Shown in pieces: positions 8,406 to 16,604 of a stretch of 64,000 bases of DNA. A program made the translations under genes and the position numbers. Within the stretch, counting starts at the first letter, position 1. Each line of letters starts with the position of its first letter. The notes under the pieces are model-generated. The model was not told where the DNA came from and did no database searches. It was given only the letters and a program-made list of their open reading frames with translations. This DNA comes from Pseudomonas viridiflava (GTDB lineage Bacteria > Pseudomonadota > Gammaproteobacteria > Pseudomonadales > Pseudomonadaceae): the NCBI RefSeq assembly GCF_900589395.1, contig NZ_UUIS01000096.1, positions 204,833-268,832 of the forward strand, given 5' to 3'.

Positions 8406-9113
8406 TCAGAACAGTCGTGCCAGCAGGGCCGTCACGGCGGTCTCGACCCGCAGGATACGCGGCCCCAGTTGCACCGGTTGCAACCCGGCGCCGGCCAGCA
8501 GATCGACCTCATAGGGAATCCAGCCGCCTTCGGGCCCGATGGCCAGGGTCACCGGTTGTTCGACCGCGCGCGGGCAGGGGGGGAAATCACCGGGGTGCCC
8601 GACCAGGCCGAGGGTGTCACGGGCCAGTGCCGGCAGGCGGTCCTCGACGAATGGCTTGAAACGCTTTTCGATCAGCACTTGGGGCAACACGCTGTCGCGG
8701 GCCTGCTCCAGGCCCAGGATCAGGTTCTCGCGAATGGCCTCGGGGTTGAGAAACGGGGTCTGCCAGAAGCTTTTCTCGACCCGGTAGCTGTTGACCAGGA
8801 TCAGGCGCGGCACGCCCATGGTGGCCACGGTCTGGAACGCCCGGCGCAGCATTTTCGGGCGCGGCACGGCCAGGATCAGGGTCAGTGGCAGCTTGGCCGG
8901 TGGCGGGCTGTGCAACGTCACGCGCAGTTCGGCTTCGCGCGGCTCCAGGCGCAGCACTTCGGCTTCGCCCAGCAGGCCGTCGATACGGCCGACCCGCAGG
9001 CTGTCGCCGACGGCGACCCGCTGCACCTCCTGCATGTGGGTCAGGCGCCGGTCACGCAACACCACACGGTCGGCCGCGATAAAGTCGGCCTCTTCGAGCA
9101 GCAGCAGGTTCAC
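8406..9113 (-). CDS. rsmE: 16S rRNA (uracil(1498)-N(3))-methyltransferase RsmE
   Basis: SPOUT-class methyltransferase that methylates U1498 of 16S rRNA in the 30S subunit. The protein is 235 residues: an N-terminal PUA-like RNA-binding region (HMQEVQRVAVGDSLRVGRID) and a C-terminal knotted domain with LAIGPEGGW and LGPRILRVETA, which form the S-adenosylmethionine pocket. The start overlaps the tatC stop by 4 bases (ATGA type), so it is translated as the last gene of a tatA-tatB-tatC-rsmE run. Confidence 0.95.
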   Translation of the reverse strand: MNLLLLEEADFIAADRVVLRDRRLTHMQEVQRVAVGDSLRVGRIDGLLGEAEVLRLEPREAELRVTLHSPPPAKLPLTLILAVPRPKMLRRAFQTVATMGVPRLILVNSYRVEKSFWQTPFLNPEAIRENLILGLEQARDSVLPQVLIEKRFKPFVEDRLPALARDTLGLVGHPGDFPPCPRAVEQPVTLAIGPEGGWIPYEVDLLAGAGLQPVQLGPRILRVETAVTALLARLF

Positions 9114-9895
9114 GACAGCGGCGCTGGCGGCTGGTCGCGCTTCTGGTCTTCAGGGTGTTCGCCGCGCTTGCTGATCAGGCTGCTGCACAGGATGCCCAGC
9201 TCGAACAGCAACCACATCGGCACCGCCAGCAGGGTCTGCGAGAAGATGTCAGGCGGCGTGAGGATCATGCCGACCACAAAGCAGCCGATGATCACGTAGG
9301 GGCGGATCTTCTTCAGGTACTTGACGTCGACCACGCCGATCCACACCAGCAGCACCACAGCCACCGGAATCTCGAAGGCCACGCCGAAGGCGAAGAACAG
9401 GGTCATGACGAAGTCCAGGTAGCTGGCGATGTCGGTCATCATCGACACGCCTTCAGGGGTCACGCTGGCAAAGAAGTGGAAAATCAGCGGGAACACCAGA
9501 AAGTAGGCGAACGCCATGCCGGCATAGAACAGCACGATGCTCGACACCAGCAAGGGCACGGCAATGCGCTTTTCGTGACGGTACAGGCCCGGTGCAATGA
9601 AGCCCCAGACCTGATGCAGGATGATCGGCATCGAGGCGAACAGCGCCACCATCATGGTCAGCTTGAACGGCGTCAGGAACGGCGAGGCCACGTCGGTGGC
9701 AATCATCGTCGCGCCTTCAGGCAGGTAGGCGCGCAGCGGGGCAGACACCAGCGTGTAGATCTTCTGCGCAAAGTAGAACAGGCAGGCGAAGACCACGAAC
9801 ACGGCAGCCACGCAGCGCAGCAGGCGCGTGCGCAGTTCGGTCAGGTGCGAGACCAGCGGCATGGGCTGGTCGTTTTCCGGGATATCAGCGCTCAT
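9110..9895 (-). CDS. tatC: Sec-independent protein translocase subunit TatC
   Basis: Core of the twin-arginine translocon, which moves folded proteins across the inner membrane and binds the RR signal peptide together with TatB. It is 261 residues with six predicted membrane helices. The N-terminal family signature is present (PLVSHLTELRTRLLR), as are GFIAPGLYRHEKR and FGVAFEIPVAVV. The C-terminal tail is short, charged and cytoplasmic. It overlaps tatB by 4 bases and rsmE by 4 bases. Confidence 0.97.
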   Translation of the reverse strand: MSADIPENDQPMPLVSHLTELRTRLLRCVAAVFVVFACLFYFAQKIYTLVSAPLRAYLPEGATMIATDVASPFLTPFKLTMMVALFASMPIILHQVWGFIAPGLYRHEKRIAVPLLVSSIVLFYAGMAFAYFLVFPLIFHFFASVTPEGVSMMTDIASYLDFVMTLFFAFGVAFEIPVAVVLLVWIGVVDVKYLKKIRPYVIIGCFVVGMILTPPDIFSQTLLAVPMWLLFELGILCSSLISKRGEHPEDQKRDQPPAPLS

Positions 9896-10350
9896 GGGGC
9901 TCGCGATGGCAATGACGGGTCGGTGAGGGCGGCCGGCTGGCCGACAGGCGCAGTCACGGCCGCAGGTTTGGGCGTCTTTTCCAGGGTCAGGCGCTGCGTT
10001 GGCGGCGTGGCACTGGCGGGCGGTATTGACGGCTCTGGCTGCAGCGTGATCGGTTGCGGGGCAGGCTCGACAGCCGGTGCGTCACGGTTGAGCACGTCTT
10101 CGTTGGGCGGCGAGAACAGCTTGCGGGCCTCTTCTTCCAGCGACAGGATGTGCTCGTTGTGCAGTTGCCGGCGAATCTCGTCGGCACCGATTTCACGCTC
10201 CACTTCCTGCTTGATGGCATTGAAGCTGCGCCGCAGGCGGCCTATCCACAGCCCGGCGGTACGTGCGGCCCCCGGCAGGCGCTCAGGGCCCAGTACCAGC
10301 AGGGCCACCAGGCCGATCAGCAGCAGTTCGGAAAAGCTGATACCAAACAT
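9892..10350 (-). CDS. tatB: Sec-independent protein translocase subunit TatB
   Basis: Twin-arginine translocon component that forms the receptor complex with TatC. An N-terminal membrane helix (MFGISFSELLLIGLVALLVL, with the usual Glu in the helix) is followed by the GPERLPGAAR hinge, an amphipathic helix and a long Pro/Ala-rich cytoplasmic tail. The GPERLP motif marks it as TatB and separates it from TatA. It starts 3 bases after the tatA stop. Confidence 0.95.
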   Translation of the reverse strand: MFGISFSELLLIGLVALLVLGPERLPGAARTAGLWIGRLRRSFNAIKQEVEREIGADEIRRQLHNEHILSLEEEARKLFSPPNEDVLNRDAPAVEPAPQPITLQPEPSIPPASATPPTQRLTLEKTPKPAAVTAPVGQPAALTDPSLPSRAP

Positions 10351-10353
10351 GGA

Positions 10354-10638
10354 TCAGACCTGGTCCTTGCGCACCGGATCCTGCACCCTTTGCGCCTGGG
10401 CATCGATGGTGTGCGGCGGCTCGGGCTGGGTGGTGTGGGCAGTGGTCTGCGCCGGTTGCGGTTGTGGCTGGGCGGCAGAGTTGGGCTCGGCCGGTTTCTC
10501 GTCGTCGTGCATGGCCTTGCGAAAGCCCTTGATCGATTCACCCACATCACTGCCCAGGCCCTTGAGTTTCTTGGTGCCAAATACCAGGACCACGACGATC
10601 AGGATGACGATCCAGTGTTTCCAGTCAAAAATACCCAT
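10354..10638 (-). CDS. tatA: Sec-independent protein translocase subunit TatA
   Basis: Pore-forming subunit of the Tat system, 94 residues. The start chosen is the ATG at 10638, because it begins the typical sequence MGIFDWKHWIVILIVVVLVF and has AGAGGA upstream. A longer frame reaches 10731 but adds sequence unlike any TatA. The helix is followed by FGTKKLKGLGSDVGESIKGF, the TatA hinge and amphipathic helix, then a Gln/Pro-rich tail. First gene of tatABC, preceded by hisI-hisE on the same strand. Confidence 0.95.
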   Translation of the reverse strand: MGIFDWKHWIVILIVVVLVFGTKKLKGLGSDVGESIKGFRKAMHDDEKPAEPNSAAQPQPQPAQTTAHTTQPEPPHTIDAQAQRVQDPVRKDQV

Positions 10639-10661
10639 GGAGCAATCCTCTTGAAGTTCAG

Positions 10662-10681
10662 GCCCGGACTCAGGTCCGGGC
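10662..10681 (-). terminator. Hairpin at the hisE/tatA boundary
   Basis: A perfect 8-bp stem (GCCCGGAC with GTCCGGGC) and a TCAG-type loop overlapping the hisE stop codon. No T run follows, so it may attenuate or protect the transcript rather than fully terminate it. Confidence 0.45.
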
Positions 10682-10996
10682 AGCTTTTTCCGCGTGGCCG
10701 GACAAGCCGAAGCGGCGGTCCAGTTCGTCAAGCACCGCCTGTGGGTGCTGGCCCAGGGCCGCGAGCATCACCAGGCTGTGGAACCACAGGTCGGCGGTTT
10801 CATAAATGACATCGCTGCAATCGCCGCTGATGGCGGCGTCCTTGGCAGCCAGGATGGTTTCGACCGACTCTTCGCCGACCTTTTCCAGGATCTTGTTCAG
10901 GCCCTTGTGATACAGGCTGGCCACATAGGAGCTGTCGGCTGCCGCGCCCTTGCGCGATTCGAGCACTTCGGCCAGGCGGGTCAGGGTGTCGGTCAT
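10670..10996 (-). CDS. hisE: Phosphoribosyl-ATP diphosphatase HisE
   Basis: Second step of histidine biosynthesis: hydrolyses phosphoribosyl-ATP to phosphoribosyl-AMP and diphosphate in the cytoplasm. It is 108 residues of the all-helical MazG-like fold; EKVGEESVE and YETADLWFHS carry the metal-binding acidic residues. It starts 2 bases after the hisI stop, and hisI encodes the next enzymatic step. In enteric bacteria the two activities are fused; here they are separate, as is usual in Pseudomonas. Confidence 0.95.
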   Translation of the reverse strand: MTDTLTRLAEVLESRKGAAADSSYVASLYHKGLNKILEKVGEESVETILAAKDAAISGDCSDVIYETADLWFHSLVMLAALGQHPQAVLDELDRRFGLSGHAEKAART

Positions 10997-10998
10997 GA

Positions 10999-11391
10999 TC
11001 AGTGTCCTGAGTGATAGATGGCGTCGGGGTCCTTGAGCACCGGGTCGACGGTTTTCCAGTCGCCGTTCTCGAACACCCGGTAGAAGCAGCTTTGCCGGCC
11101 GGTGTGGCAGGCAATGCCGCCCAGTTGCTCGACCATCAGGATGACGACGTCGGCGTCGCAGTCCAGGCGCAACTCGTGGAGTTTTTGTACATGGCCGGAC
11201 TCTTCACCCTTGCGCCACAGCTTGCCACGCGAGCGCGACCAGTAGATGGCGCGGTTTTCGGCAGCGGTCAGGGCCAGCGCCTCGCGGTTCATCCAGGCCA
11301 TCATCAATACGCGTCCGGTCTGGTGGTCCTGAGCGATTGCAGGCACCAGACCGTCGCTGTTCCAGTGAATCTCGTCCAGCCAGTCTTTCAT
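10999..11391 (-). CDS. hisI: Phosphoribosyl-AMP cyclohydrolase HisI
   Basis: Third step of histidine biosynthesis: opens the adenine ring of phosphoribosyl-AMP. 130 residues. The Zn/Mg-binding signature is complete: DCDAD, then GIACHTGRQSCFYR with the conserved Cys and His. Followed closely by hisE on the same strand. The 66 bases upstream, to ubiB, hold a small GC-rich dyad (GCCGGG/CCCGGC, 11405-11422) without a T run. Confidence 0.95.
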   Translation of the reverse strand: MKDWLDEIHWNSDGLVPAIAQDHQTGRVLMMAWMNREALALTAAENRAIYWSRSRGKLWRKGEESGHVQKLHELRLDCDADVVILMVEQLGGIACHTGRQSCFYRVFENGDWKTVDPVLKDPDAIYHSGH

Positions 11392-11457
11392 ATCTACTCC
11401 GGCTGCCGGGGCCTCGCCCGGCGGGTTGAACAGTGTGCCAGCGCCTCGTGCTGCTGG

Positions 11458-13077
11458 CTATCGACGAACGATCAGATACAGGCCCGCCACCAGCATGATG
11501 CCGGCCGGTACGCCAGTCAGTCCCGGCAGCGCAGTACCGGCCGAGCTCAGGGCCCAGGTCTGGATCGCGCCGCCGGTCAGCAGAGCCGCGCCCAGCAGGC
11601 GCAAGGCCCAGTTGTCGTTGCGGTCATGCCAGGGCTTTGGCGGGTCGTTGGCGTGCGGTCGTGACATGCGTTCAAGCAGGTCGCGGGTCATGCCGGCAAT
11701 ATGCGGTAACTGTTCGACCTGCGATTGCAGGTTGCCCAGCAAGGTCTTGGGGCTGACCCGTTCACGCATCCAGCGCTCCAGAAACGGCTGCGCCGTGCTC
11801 CACAGGTCCAGGTCAGGGTACAACTGGCGACCCAGGCCTTCGATGTTGAGCAGGGTCTTCTGCAACAGCACCAGTTGCGGCTGCACTTCCATGTTGAAGC
11901 GTCGCGCGGTCTGGAACAGGCGCATCAGCACCTGGCCGAACGAGATGTCCTTGAGCGGTTTCTCGAAGATCGGCTCGCACACCGTGCGGATCGCCGCCTC
12001 GAACTCATTGAGCTTGGTTTCTGCCGGCACCCAGCCCGAATCGATGTGCAACTGCGCCACCCGACGATAATCGCGCTTGAAGAAGGCAAACAGGTTACGG
12101 GCCAGGTAATCCTGGTCTTCGGGGGTCAGGCTGCCGACGATGCCGCAGTCGATGGCGATGTATTGCGGGGTCCACGGGTTGACCGTGCTGACGAAAATGT
12201 TGCCCGGGTGCATGTCGGCGTGGAAAAAGCTGTCGCGAAACACCTGGGTGAAGAAAATCTCGACGCCGCGCTCGGCCAGCAGCTTCATGTCGGTACGCTG
12301 GTCGGCCAGGGTCGCAAGGTCGGTGACCTGAACGCCGTAGATGCGCTCCATCACCAGCACCTTGGGCCGGCACCAGTCCCAGTAGACCTGTGGCACGTAC
12401 AGCAGGTCCGAGCCTTCGAAGTTGCGCCGCAACTGGCTGGAGTTGGCCGCTTCGCGCAGCAGGTCCAGCTCGTCGTAGATGGTCTTTTCGTAGTCGCTGA
12501 CCACTTGCACCGGGTGCAGCAGGCGTGCGTCGGCCGACAGTCGTTCGGCGATGCGCGCCAGGATGAACAGCCAGGCCATGTCCTGGGTGATGATCGGGCG
12601 CAGGCCGGGCCGCACCACCTTGACCACCACTTCTTCGCCGGTCTTGAGCCGCGCCGCATGCACCTGTGCCACCGAGGCCGAAGCCATCGGCTCGACATCG
12701 AACCGGCTGAACACTTCGCTGATGCGCGCGCCCAGTTGCGATTCGATCAGTTGCACCGACAATTTCGGGTCGAATGGCGGCACCCGGTCCTGCAGCAGCA
12801 TCAGCGCGTCGGCGATGTCCTCGGGCAGCAGGTCGCGACGGGTCGAAAGCAATTGCCCGAACTTGATGAAGATCGGCCCCAGATCCTGCAAGGCCAGGCG
12901 CAGGCGCGTGCCACGGTCCTGCGCCGCGGGCTTGCGCGGCAGCCAGCGCCACGGCAGCACGAAGCGTACGGCCAGCAGCCACCAGGGCAGCGGCAGGGCA
13001 AACAGCAGGTCATCGAGGCGGTAACGGATTACGACACGCTGGATGCGAAACAGGCGGCGGACGGCAAGCAACTTCAT
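11458..13077 (-). CDS. ubiB: Ubiquinone biosynthesis regulatory protein kinase UbiB
   Basis: Atypical kinase/ATPase of the ADCK/COQ8 family needed for ubiquinone synthesis. 539 residues. The KxGQ motif (FIKFGQLLSTRRDLLP) and Ala-rich loop (ASASVAQVHAA), hallmarks of the family, are present, with HADMHPGNIFV and AIDCGIVG as the catalytic and metal-binding loops. Two hydrophobic segments at the C-terminus (about 490-537) anchor it in the membrane. It overlaps ubiJ by 4 bases, in the order ubiE-ubiJ-ubiB. Confidence 0.95.
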   Translation of the reverse strand: MKLLAVRRLFRIQRVVIRYRLDDLLFALPLPWWLLAVRFVLPWRWLPRKPAAQDRGTRLRLALQDLGPIFIKFGQLLSTRRDLLPEDIADALMLLQDRVPPFDPKLSVQLIESQLGARISEVFSRFDVEPMASASVAQVHAARLKTGEEVVVKVVRPGLRPIITQDMAWLFILARIAERLSADARLLHPVQVVSDYEKTIYDELDLLREAANSSQLRRNFEGSDLLYVPQVYWDWCRPKVLVMERIYGVQVTDLATLADQRTDMKLLAERGVEIFFTQVFRDSFFHADMHPGNIFVSTVNPWTPQYIAIDCGIVGSLTPEDQDYLARNLFAFFKRDYRRVAQLHIDSGWVPAETKLNEFEAAIRTVCEPIFEKPLKDISFGQVLMRLFQTARRFNMEVQPQLVLLQKTLLNIEGLGRQLYPDLDLWSTAQPFLERWMRERVSPKTLLGNLQSQVEQLPHIAGMTRDLLERMSRPHANDPPKPWHDRNDNWALRLLGAALLTGGAIQTWALSSAGTALPGLTGVPAGIMLVAGLYLIVRR

Positions 13078-13703
13078 TCGAGATCGCTATCGCTGGGGGT
13101 CAGGGGGGAGGAAAGGCGTGCAACGCGGGCTTCCAGGCGTTCCAGATCGAGCTTGATCCGGTCCAGCTCACTGAAATGGGCCTCGGCTTCGTGTTTACCG
13201 ACCAGAGCACGCGACTCTTCACTCAGGTAGTCGGCCAGGTTCTGACCCAGGCTGGCCAGCGCGCCCCGGGTCCAGCGCGCGCGGCTGCGCAGGTGGCTGC
13301 CCAGCAACTGGCTGGCGACCGGGCCCAGCCAGCGCGACAGCTCGTATTCCCAGTCCAGCTCCAGGTCCTGCAGGATGCTGCTCAATGCCAGTAGCACGCC
13401 GCTGTCGCCGTCCAGCTCGACGTCCGGGCCATGCAGCACCGCGCTCTTGTCCTGGCTCAGGGCCAGGCGCACCAGCGTGGCCGCCGGGGCGCGCAGCGTG
13501 CAGTCGGCATCGGCAGCCCAGTCGGCGGCCAGGAACACGCCTTCCTCGCTGGGGAGGATGAACAGCTTCAGGGCCGGATCCCGGCAGTCGATGGCGATCA
13601 CCGTCCCGGCCAGCGCACCCAGGCGCGGCAGGGCCGTAGGGTCCAGGCGCAGCACCCGGTTGATGCCGTGCTCGACGCTGGCCAGCAAGCCTCGCAGCAG
13701 CAT
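13074..13703 (-). CDS. ubiJ: Ubiquinone biosynthesis accessory factor UbiJ (SCP2 domain)
   Basis: Lipid-binding accessory protein of the soluble ubiquinone-biosynthesis complex. 209 residues. An N-terminal SCP2-like sterol-carrier fold (about 15-110) precedes a C-terminal helical region with a predicted coiled coil (HFSELDRIKLDLERLEARVA). Sequence similarity in this family is modest; the call rests on size, fold features and the conserved place between ubiE and ubiB, sharing 1 base with ubiE and 4 with ubiB. Confidence 0.9.
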   Translation of the reverse strand: MLLRGLLASVEHGINRVLRLDPTALPRLGALAGTVIAIDCRDPALKLFILPSEEGVFLAADWAADADCTLRAPAATLVRLALSQDKSAVLHGPDVELDGDSGVLLALSSILQDLELDWEYELSRWLGPVASQLLGSHLRSRARWTRGALASLGQNLADYLSEESRALVGKHEAEAHFSELDRIKLDLERLEARVARLSSPLTPSDSDLE

Positions 13704-14473
13704 CAGGGCTTGATGCCCCGGTGCAGGGCCACGATGCCACTGGTCATGTTGTGATAGGTCACACGGTCGAAACCGGCCTGGACCATCATCGACTTCAGGG
13801 TTTCCTGGTTGGGGTGCATGCGGATCGATTCAGCCAGGTAGCGGTAGCTTTCCGAGTCGTTGGTCACCAGCTTGCCCATCAACGGCATGAAGGCGAACGA
13901 ATAGGCATCGTAGGCCTTGGACATCAGGGCGTTGGTCGGCTTGGAGAACTCCAGCACCAGCAGGCGACCGCCGGGCTTGAGCACGCGCAGCATCGAGCGC
14001 AGGGCGTCGTCCTTGTTGGTCACGTTGCGCAGGCCGAAGGCGATGGTCACGCAGTCGAAGTGGTTGTCCGGGAACGGCAGCTTCTCGGCATCGGCCTGGA
14101 CAAACTCGATGTTGCCCGACACGCCTTTATCGAGCAGGCGGTCGCGGCCGACCTTGAGCATCGAGGCATTGATGTCGGCCAGGACCACGTGCCCGGTCGG
14201 GCCGACCAGTTGCGAGAACTTGCGCGCCAGGTCGCCCGTGCCGCCGGCGATGTCCAGCACCCGGTTGCCGGGGCGTACGCCCGACAGCTCGATGGTGAAG
14301 CGCTTCCAGAGCCGGTGCATGCCACCGGACAGCAGGTCGTTCATCAGGTCGTACTTGGCGGCTACGGAGTGGAACACCTCAGCAACCTTTTCCGCCTTCT
14401 GGCTTTGCGGCACGTTCTTGTAGCCGAAGTGGGTGGTGGGTTCGGCATCGCTGCCTTTGCGCTGATCGGTCAT
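13703..14473 (-). CDS. ubiE: Bifunctional demethylmenaquinone/2-methoxy-6-polyprenyl-1,4-benzoquinol methyltransferase UbiE
   Basis: S-adenosylmethionine-dependent C-methyltransferase of ubiquinone (and, where present, menaquinone) synthesis. Start taken at 14473, giving MTDQRKGSDAEPTTHFGYK and 256 residues; the frame extends to 14542 but the extra part is not family-like and covers the promoter. Motif I is VLDIAGGTGDLARKF, and the UbiE signatures YDLMNDLLSGGMHRLWK and GLRNVTNKDDALRSMLRVLKPGG are complete. First gene of ubiE-ubiJ-ubiB. Confidence 0.96.
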   Translation of the reverse strand: MTDQRKGSDAEPTTHFGYKNVPQSQKAEKVAEVFHSVAAKYDLMNDLLSGGMHRLWKRFTIELSGVRPGNRVLDIAGGTGDLARKFSQLVGPTGHVVLADINASMLKVGRDRLLDKGVSGNIEFVQADAEKLPFPDNHFDCVTIAFGLRNVTNKDDALRSMLRVLKPGGRLLVLEFSKPTNALMSKAYDAYSFAFMPLMGKLVTNDSESYRYLAESIRMHPNQETLKSMMVQAGFDRVTYHNMTSGIVALHRGIKP

Positions 14474-14501
14474 ATCGCTTTCACCGGAATAGAATGCTGC
14501 C

Positions 14502-14530
14502 ATTCTAATCATCAGGGGTGGCTTTGTCTT
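14502..14530 (-). promoter_or_regulatory. Candidate sigma-70 promoter of ubiEJB
   Basis: On the minus strand: -35 AAGACA (14530-14525), 17-base spacer, -10 TAGAAT (14507-14502), about 29 bases before the ubiE ATG. The -10 matches 5 of 6 and the -35 matches 4 of 6. Confidence 0.5.
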
Positions 14531-14540
14531 GACAACGCGC

Positions 14541-14567
14541 ATGACCGGTTCGGGGCGCTGTTATAGT
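14541..14567 (+). promoter_or_regulatory. Candidate extended -10 promoter of the PHA-associated small gene
   Basis: TGTTATAGT at 14559-14567 is an extended -10 element (TG, one base, TATAGT). A weak -35, ATGACC, is 15 bases upstream at 14541. The start codon is at 14604 after GAGGA. It lies back to back with the ubiE promoter. Confidence 0.4.
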
Positions 14568-14603
14568 GGCGCCACGATTGACCTTTGAACGAGGACCATT
14601 GGC

Positions 14604-14882
14604 ATGTCGAAAATCATCGTCGAACGCCCGCACGAACTGGGCCATGAGCAGGCCCGTGCCAAGGCCGAGCACCTGGTGCAGAAACTGTCGGCCAAATACG
14701 GCCTGGCGCACGAGTGGGACGGCGACAGCGTGTCGCTGCACGGCAAGGGCGCCAAAGGCCGGGTCGACGTCGAAGCGGCGCTGATCCGCATCAGCATCGA
14801 ACTCAGTTTTTTTCTCTCGGCGATGAGCGGCACGATCAAGAGCGAAATCGAACGGGTGCTGGACCGCGAGCTGGCGGCCTGA
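14604..14882 (+). CDS. Polyhydroxyalkanoic acid system family protein (PHA granule region)
   Basis: Small protein of 92 residues (MSKIIVERPHELGHEQARAK) that matches the family found beside PHA granule genes in pseudomonads. Its biochemical role is not established. GAGGA lies 11 bases before the ATG. No signal peptide; a short hydrophobic patch (ISIELSFFLSAM) occurs in the second half. It is diverged from ubiE and is followed by a REP pair, then phaI, so it is close to but not clearly in one transcript with phaIF. Confidence 0.8.
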   Translation: MSKIIVERPHELGHEQARAKAEHLVQKLSAKYGLAHEWDGDSVSLHGKGAKGRVDVEAALIRISIELSFFLSAMSGTIKSEIERVLDRELAA

Positions 14883-14948
14883 CCTGTCGGACGCTCTCAT
14901 CAAATACAAAATAAATAACTGGCTCTGCCAGGTTGTAAATTCACCGCT

Positions 14949-15140
14949 GTAGGAGCGCGCTTGCCCGCGACCGGCTGCGTTAGCAGTCGTAAATTTGTGG
15001 CGTTTCATAGATCCCGGACTAGGTCGCAGTCGTAAATTTGTGGTGTTTCGCAGATTTCTGAATGCGTTCACTATGAGTTTGTGGCGTTTCATCAATTTTG
15101 CGAGCGCTACGCACTCGGTCGCGGGCAAGCGCGCTCCTAC
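14949..15140. repeat. Inverted pair of REP elements with long, asymmetric arms
   Basis: Outer cores at 14949-14973 and 15116-15140 are exact inverted copies (GTAGGAGCGCGCTTGCCC, then GCGACCG). Inside, the left arm continues with TGCGTTAGCAGTCGTAAAT, the right arm (read inward) with GTGCGTAGCGCTCGCAAAAT. The centre holds imperfect direct copies of CAGTCGTAAATTTGTGG at about 14984 and 15027. With the hairpin CTGGctctgCCAG near 14920 it fills most of the 362-base gap between the small PHA gene and phaI. Confidence 0.85.
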
Positions 15141-15203
15141 CCGGCAGGTGTGCTGTTAGGGTGTCGATTCTAATTTTTCTGCTTACTTTGGCCTGACTGT
15201 CCC

Positions 15204-15222
15204 TGAAGGGGCGTTCCCTTCA
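15204..15222. promoter_or_regulatory. Palindrome in the phaI leader, candidate operator
   Basis: Perfect 7-bp inverted repeat TGAAGGG-GCGTT-CCCTTCA, 22 bases before the phaI ATG. An outer CCTGAA/TTCAGG pair (15202 and 15226) nests around it. It could be a regulator site (PhaD of the TetR family controls this promoter in P. putida) or an RNA hairpin upstream of the ribosome site. Which one cannot be told from sequence. Confidence 0.45.
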
Positions 15223-15244
15223 ACTTTCAGGCGTGAGGTGAACC

Positions 15245-15724
15245 ATGGCCAAAGTCAGTGTGAGAAAAAAAATCGAAGTCGACCTCGAGCAGGACGGCAA
15301 GCTTGCCGAGGTCAAGCATTACGCGCGCAGGATCTGGCTGGCAGGCCTGGGTGTCTATACCCGGGTCAACGAAGAAGGCAGTGAGTACGTCAAGGAGCTG
15401 ATCCGCGCCGGTGAGCGGGCCGAGAAGGAAGCGAAAAAGGCCATTGATGAAAAGGTCGAGGCGGCCAACAGCGAGTTCGATTCGATCAAGGGCGAGGCCG
15501 GTGAAGTCAAGAACCGCTTCGAAGCCCAGCTGGACAGGATCGAGGGTCTGTTCGACCGGCGCATCGCCAAAGGGCTGCATCGCATCGGCATTCCGTCGCG
15601 TCATGACGTCGAGGCGCTCTCTGCTAAGCTCGATGAACTGACCGCCTTGCTGGAGCGCGTCGGCAATCGCAAGCTTGAACGCCCGGAGCCCAAAAAGCTC
15701 GAACGCGTCGAGTCGGATCAATAA
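15245..15724 (+). CDS. phaI: PHA granule-associated phasin PhaI
   Basis: Phasin that coats medium-chain PHA granules. 159 residues. The phasin domain begins at KHYARRIWLAGLGVYTRV, closely similar to the PhaF N-terminus, and continues as a long amphipathic helix with heptad-like spacing (about 45-140). The tail is charged (LERPEPKKLERVESDQ). GTGAGG is the ribosome site. It is followed 10 bases later by phaF, forming the phaIF operon, with the candidate operator just upstream. Confidence 0.93.
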   Translation: MAKVSVRKKIEVDLEQDGKLAEVKHYARRIWLAGLGVYTRVNEEGSEYVKELIRAGERAEKEAKKAIDEKVEAANSEFDSIKGEAGEVKNRFEAQLDRIEGLFDRRIAKGLHRIGIPSRHDVEALSAKLDELTALLERVGNRKLERPEPKKLERVESDQ

Positions 15725-15734
15725 GGAGAGCGGG

Positions 15735-16541
15735 ATGGCAGGCAAGAAAAAAACCGAAAAGCAAAGCAGCTCCTGGGTTGGCGAGATCGAGAAATACTCG
15801 CGCCAGATCTGGCTGGCCGGGCTGGGCGCGTATTCCAAGATCAGCAATGACGGCAGCAAACTGTTTGAAACCCTGGTAAAGGATGGCGAGCAGGCCGAGA
15901 AGCAGACGCAGTCCCAGGCCGAGCAGAAGCTTGAAGAGGTCAAGGATGGCGTCAAGGCCGGCAAATCCCGGGTTGGCGACGTGAAGGACCTGGCACTGGG
16001 CAAGTGGAGCGAGCTTGAGGGCGCGTTCGACAGGCGCCTGAACAGCGCCATTTCCCGTCTTGGCGTGCCCAGCCGCAGTGAAGTCGAGTCACTGCATGAC
16101 AAGGTCGACCGGTTGACCCGGCAGATCGAGCAATTGACCGGTGAGCAGGCCGTGCCGGTGACCACCACGCGAACAGCAGCCTCTCGCTCGGCTTCCGGCA
16201 ATACGGCCAAGCCGCTGATCAGATCGGCCGCCAAGACCGTCGCCAAAACGGCCGATAAAGTCGCCGGCAAGACCCAGGCAGCCAAGCCTGCGGTCAAAAA
16301 GGCGGCCGCCAGGTCGGTCGATGCCGTCAGCAAGGCAGCCTCTGCAACCGCCAGCGGTGCGCGTTCGGCGGCAGCGTCGGCCGACACCAAACCGGCCAAG
16401 AAGCCGGCACCCCGCAAACGCGCCGCCAAACCTGCAGCCAAGCCGGCCGCCAGGCCCGCTGAGCCGAAGGCGCCGGCCAATACCACCGCTGCCAGCCCGG
16501 CGGCCGAGACGGACACCGGCGCTTCCGCCAGCCAGTCCTGA
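15735..16541 (+). CDS. phaF: PHA granule-associated protein PhaF
   Basis: Phasin with a histone-like tail that binds granules and nucleoid and helps share granules between daughter cells. Start at 15735 (MAGKKKTEKQSSSWVGEIEK, after AAGGAGAG); the frame reaches back into phaI but that is a shadow. Residues about 1-135 form the phasin domain (YSRQIWLAGLGAYSKI, then a long helix and a leucine-zipper-like stretch). From about 140 to the end the protein is an Ala/Lys/Pro repeat tail with KPAAKPAA-type motifs, like histone H1. 268 residues. Confidence 0.95.
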   Translation: MAGKKKTEKQSSSWVGEIEKYSRQIWLAGLGAYSKISNDGSKLFETLVKDGEQAEKQTQSQAEQKLEEVKDGVKAGKSRVGDVKDLALGKWSELEGAFDRRLNSAISRLGVPSRSEVESLHDKVDRLTRQIEQLTGEQAVPVTTTRTAASRSASGNTAKPLIRSAAKTVAKTADKVAGKTQAAKPAVKKAAARSVDAVSKAASATASGARSAAASADTKPAKKPAPRKRAAKPAAKPAARPAEPKAPANTTAASPAAETDTGASASQS

Positions 16542-16554
16542 TCCGCACGGCCAG

Positions 16555-16580
16555 GCCCGGTCTGCCTTGGCAGACCGGGC
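16555..16580. terminator. Hairpin between converging phaF and phaD
   Basis: Perfect 12-bp stem GCCCGGTCTGCC / GGCAGACCGGGC with a 2-base centre, followed by a second small dyad (GGGCtttGCCC). No T run, but the position between two converging genes fits a bidirectional terminator. Confidence 0.6.
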
Positions 16581-16604
16581 GGGCTTTGCCCGGCACCGGG
16601 GTGT

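Noticed and set aside
14505..15128. A minus-strand frame of 207 codons over the small PHA gene and the REP pair
   Set aside because: It runs through repeat DNA and antisense to a recognised small gene; the sequence has no protein-like features.
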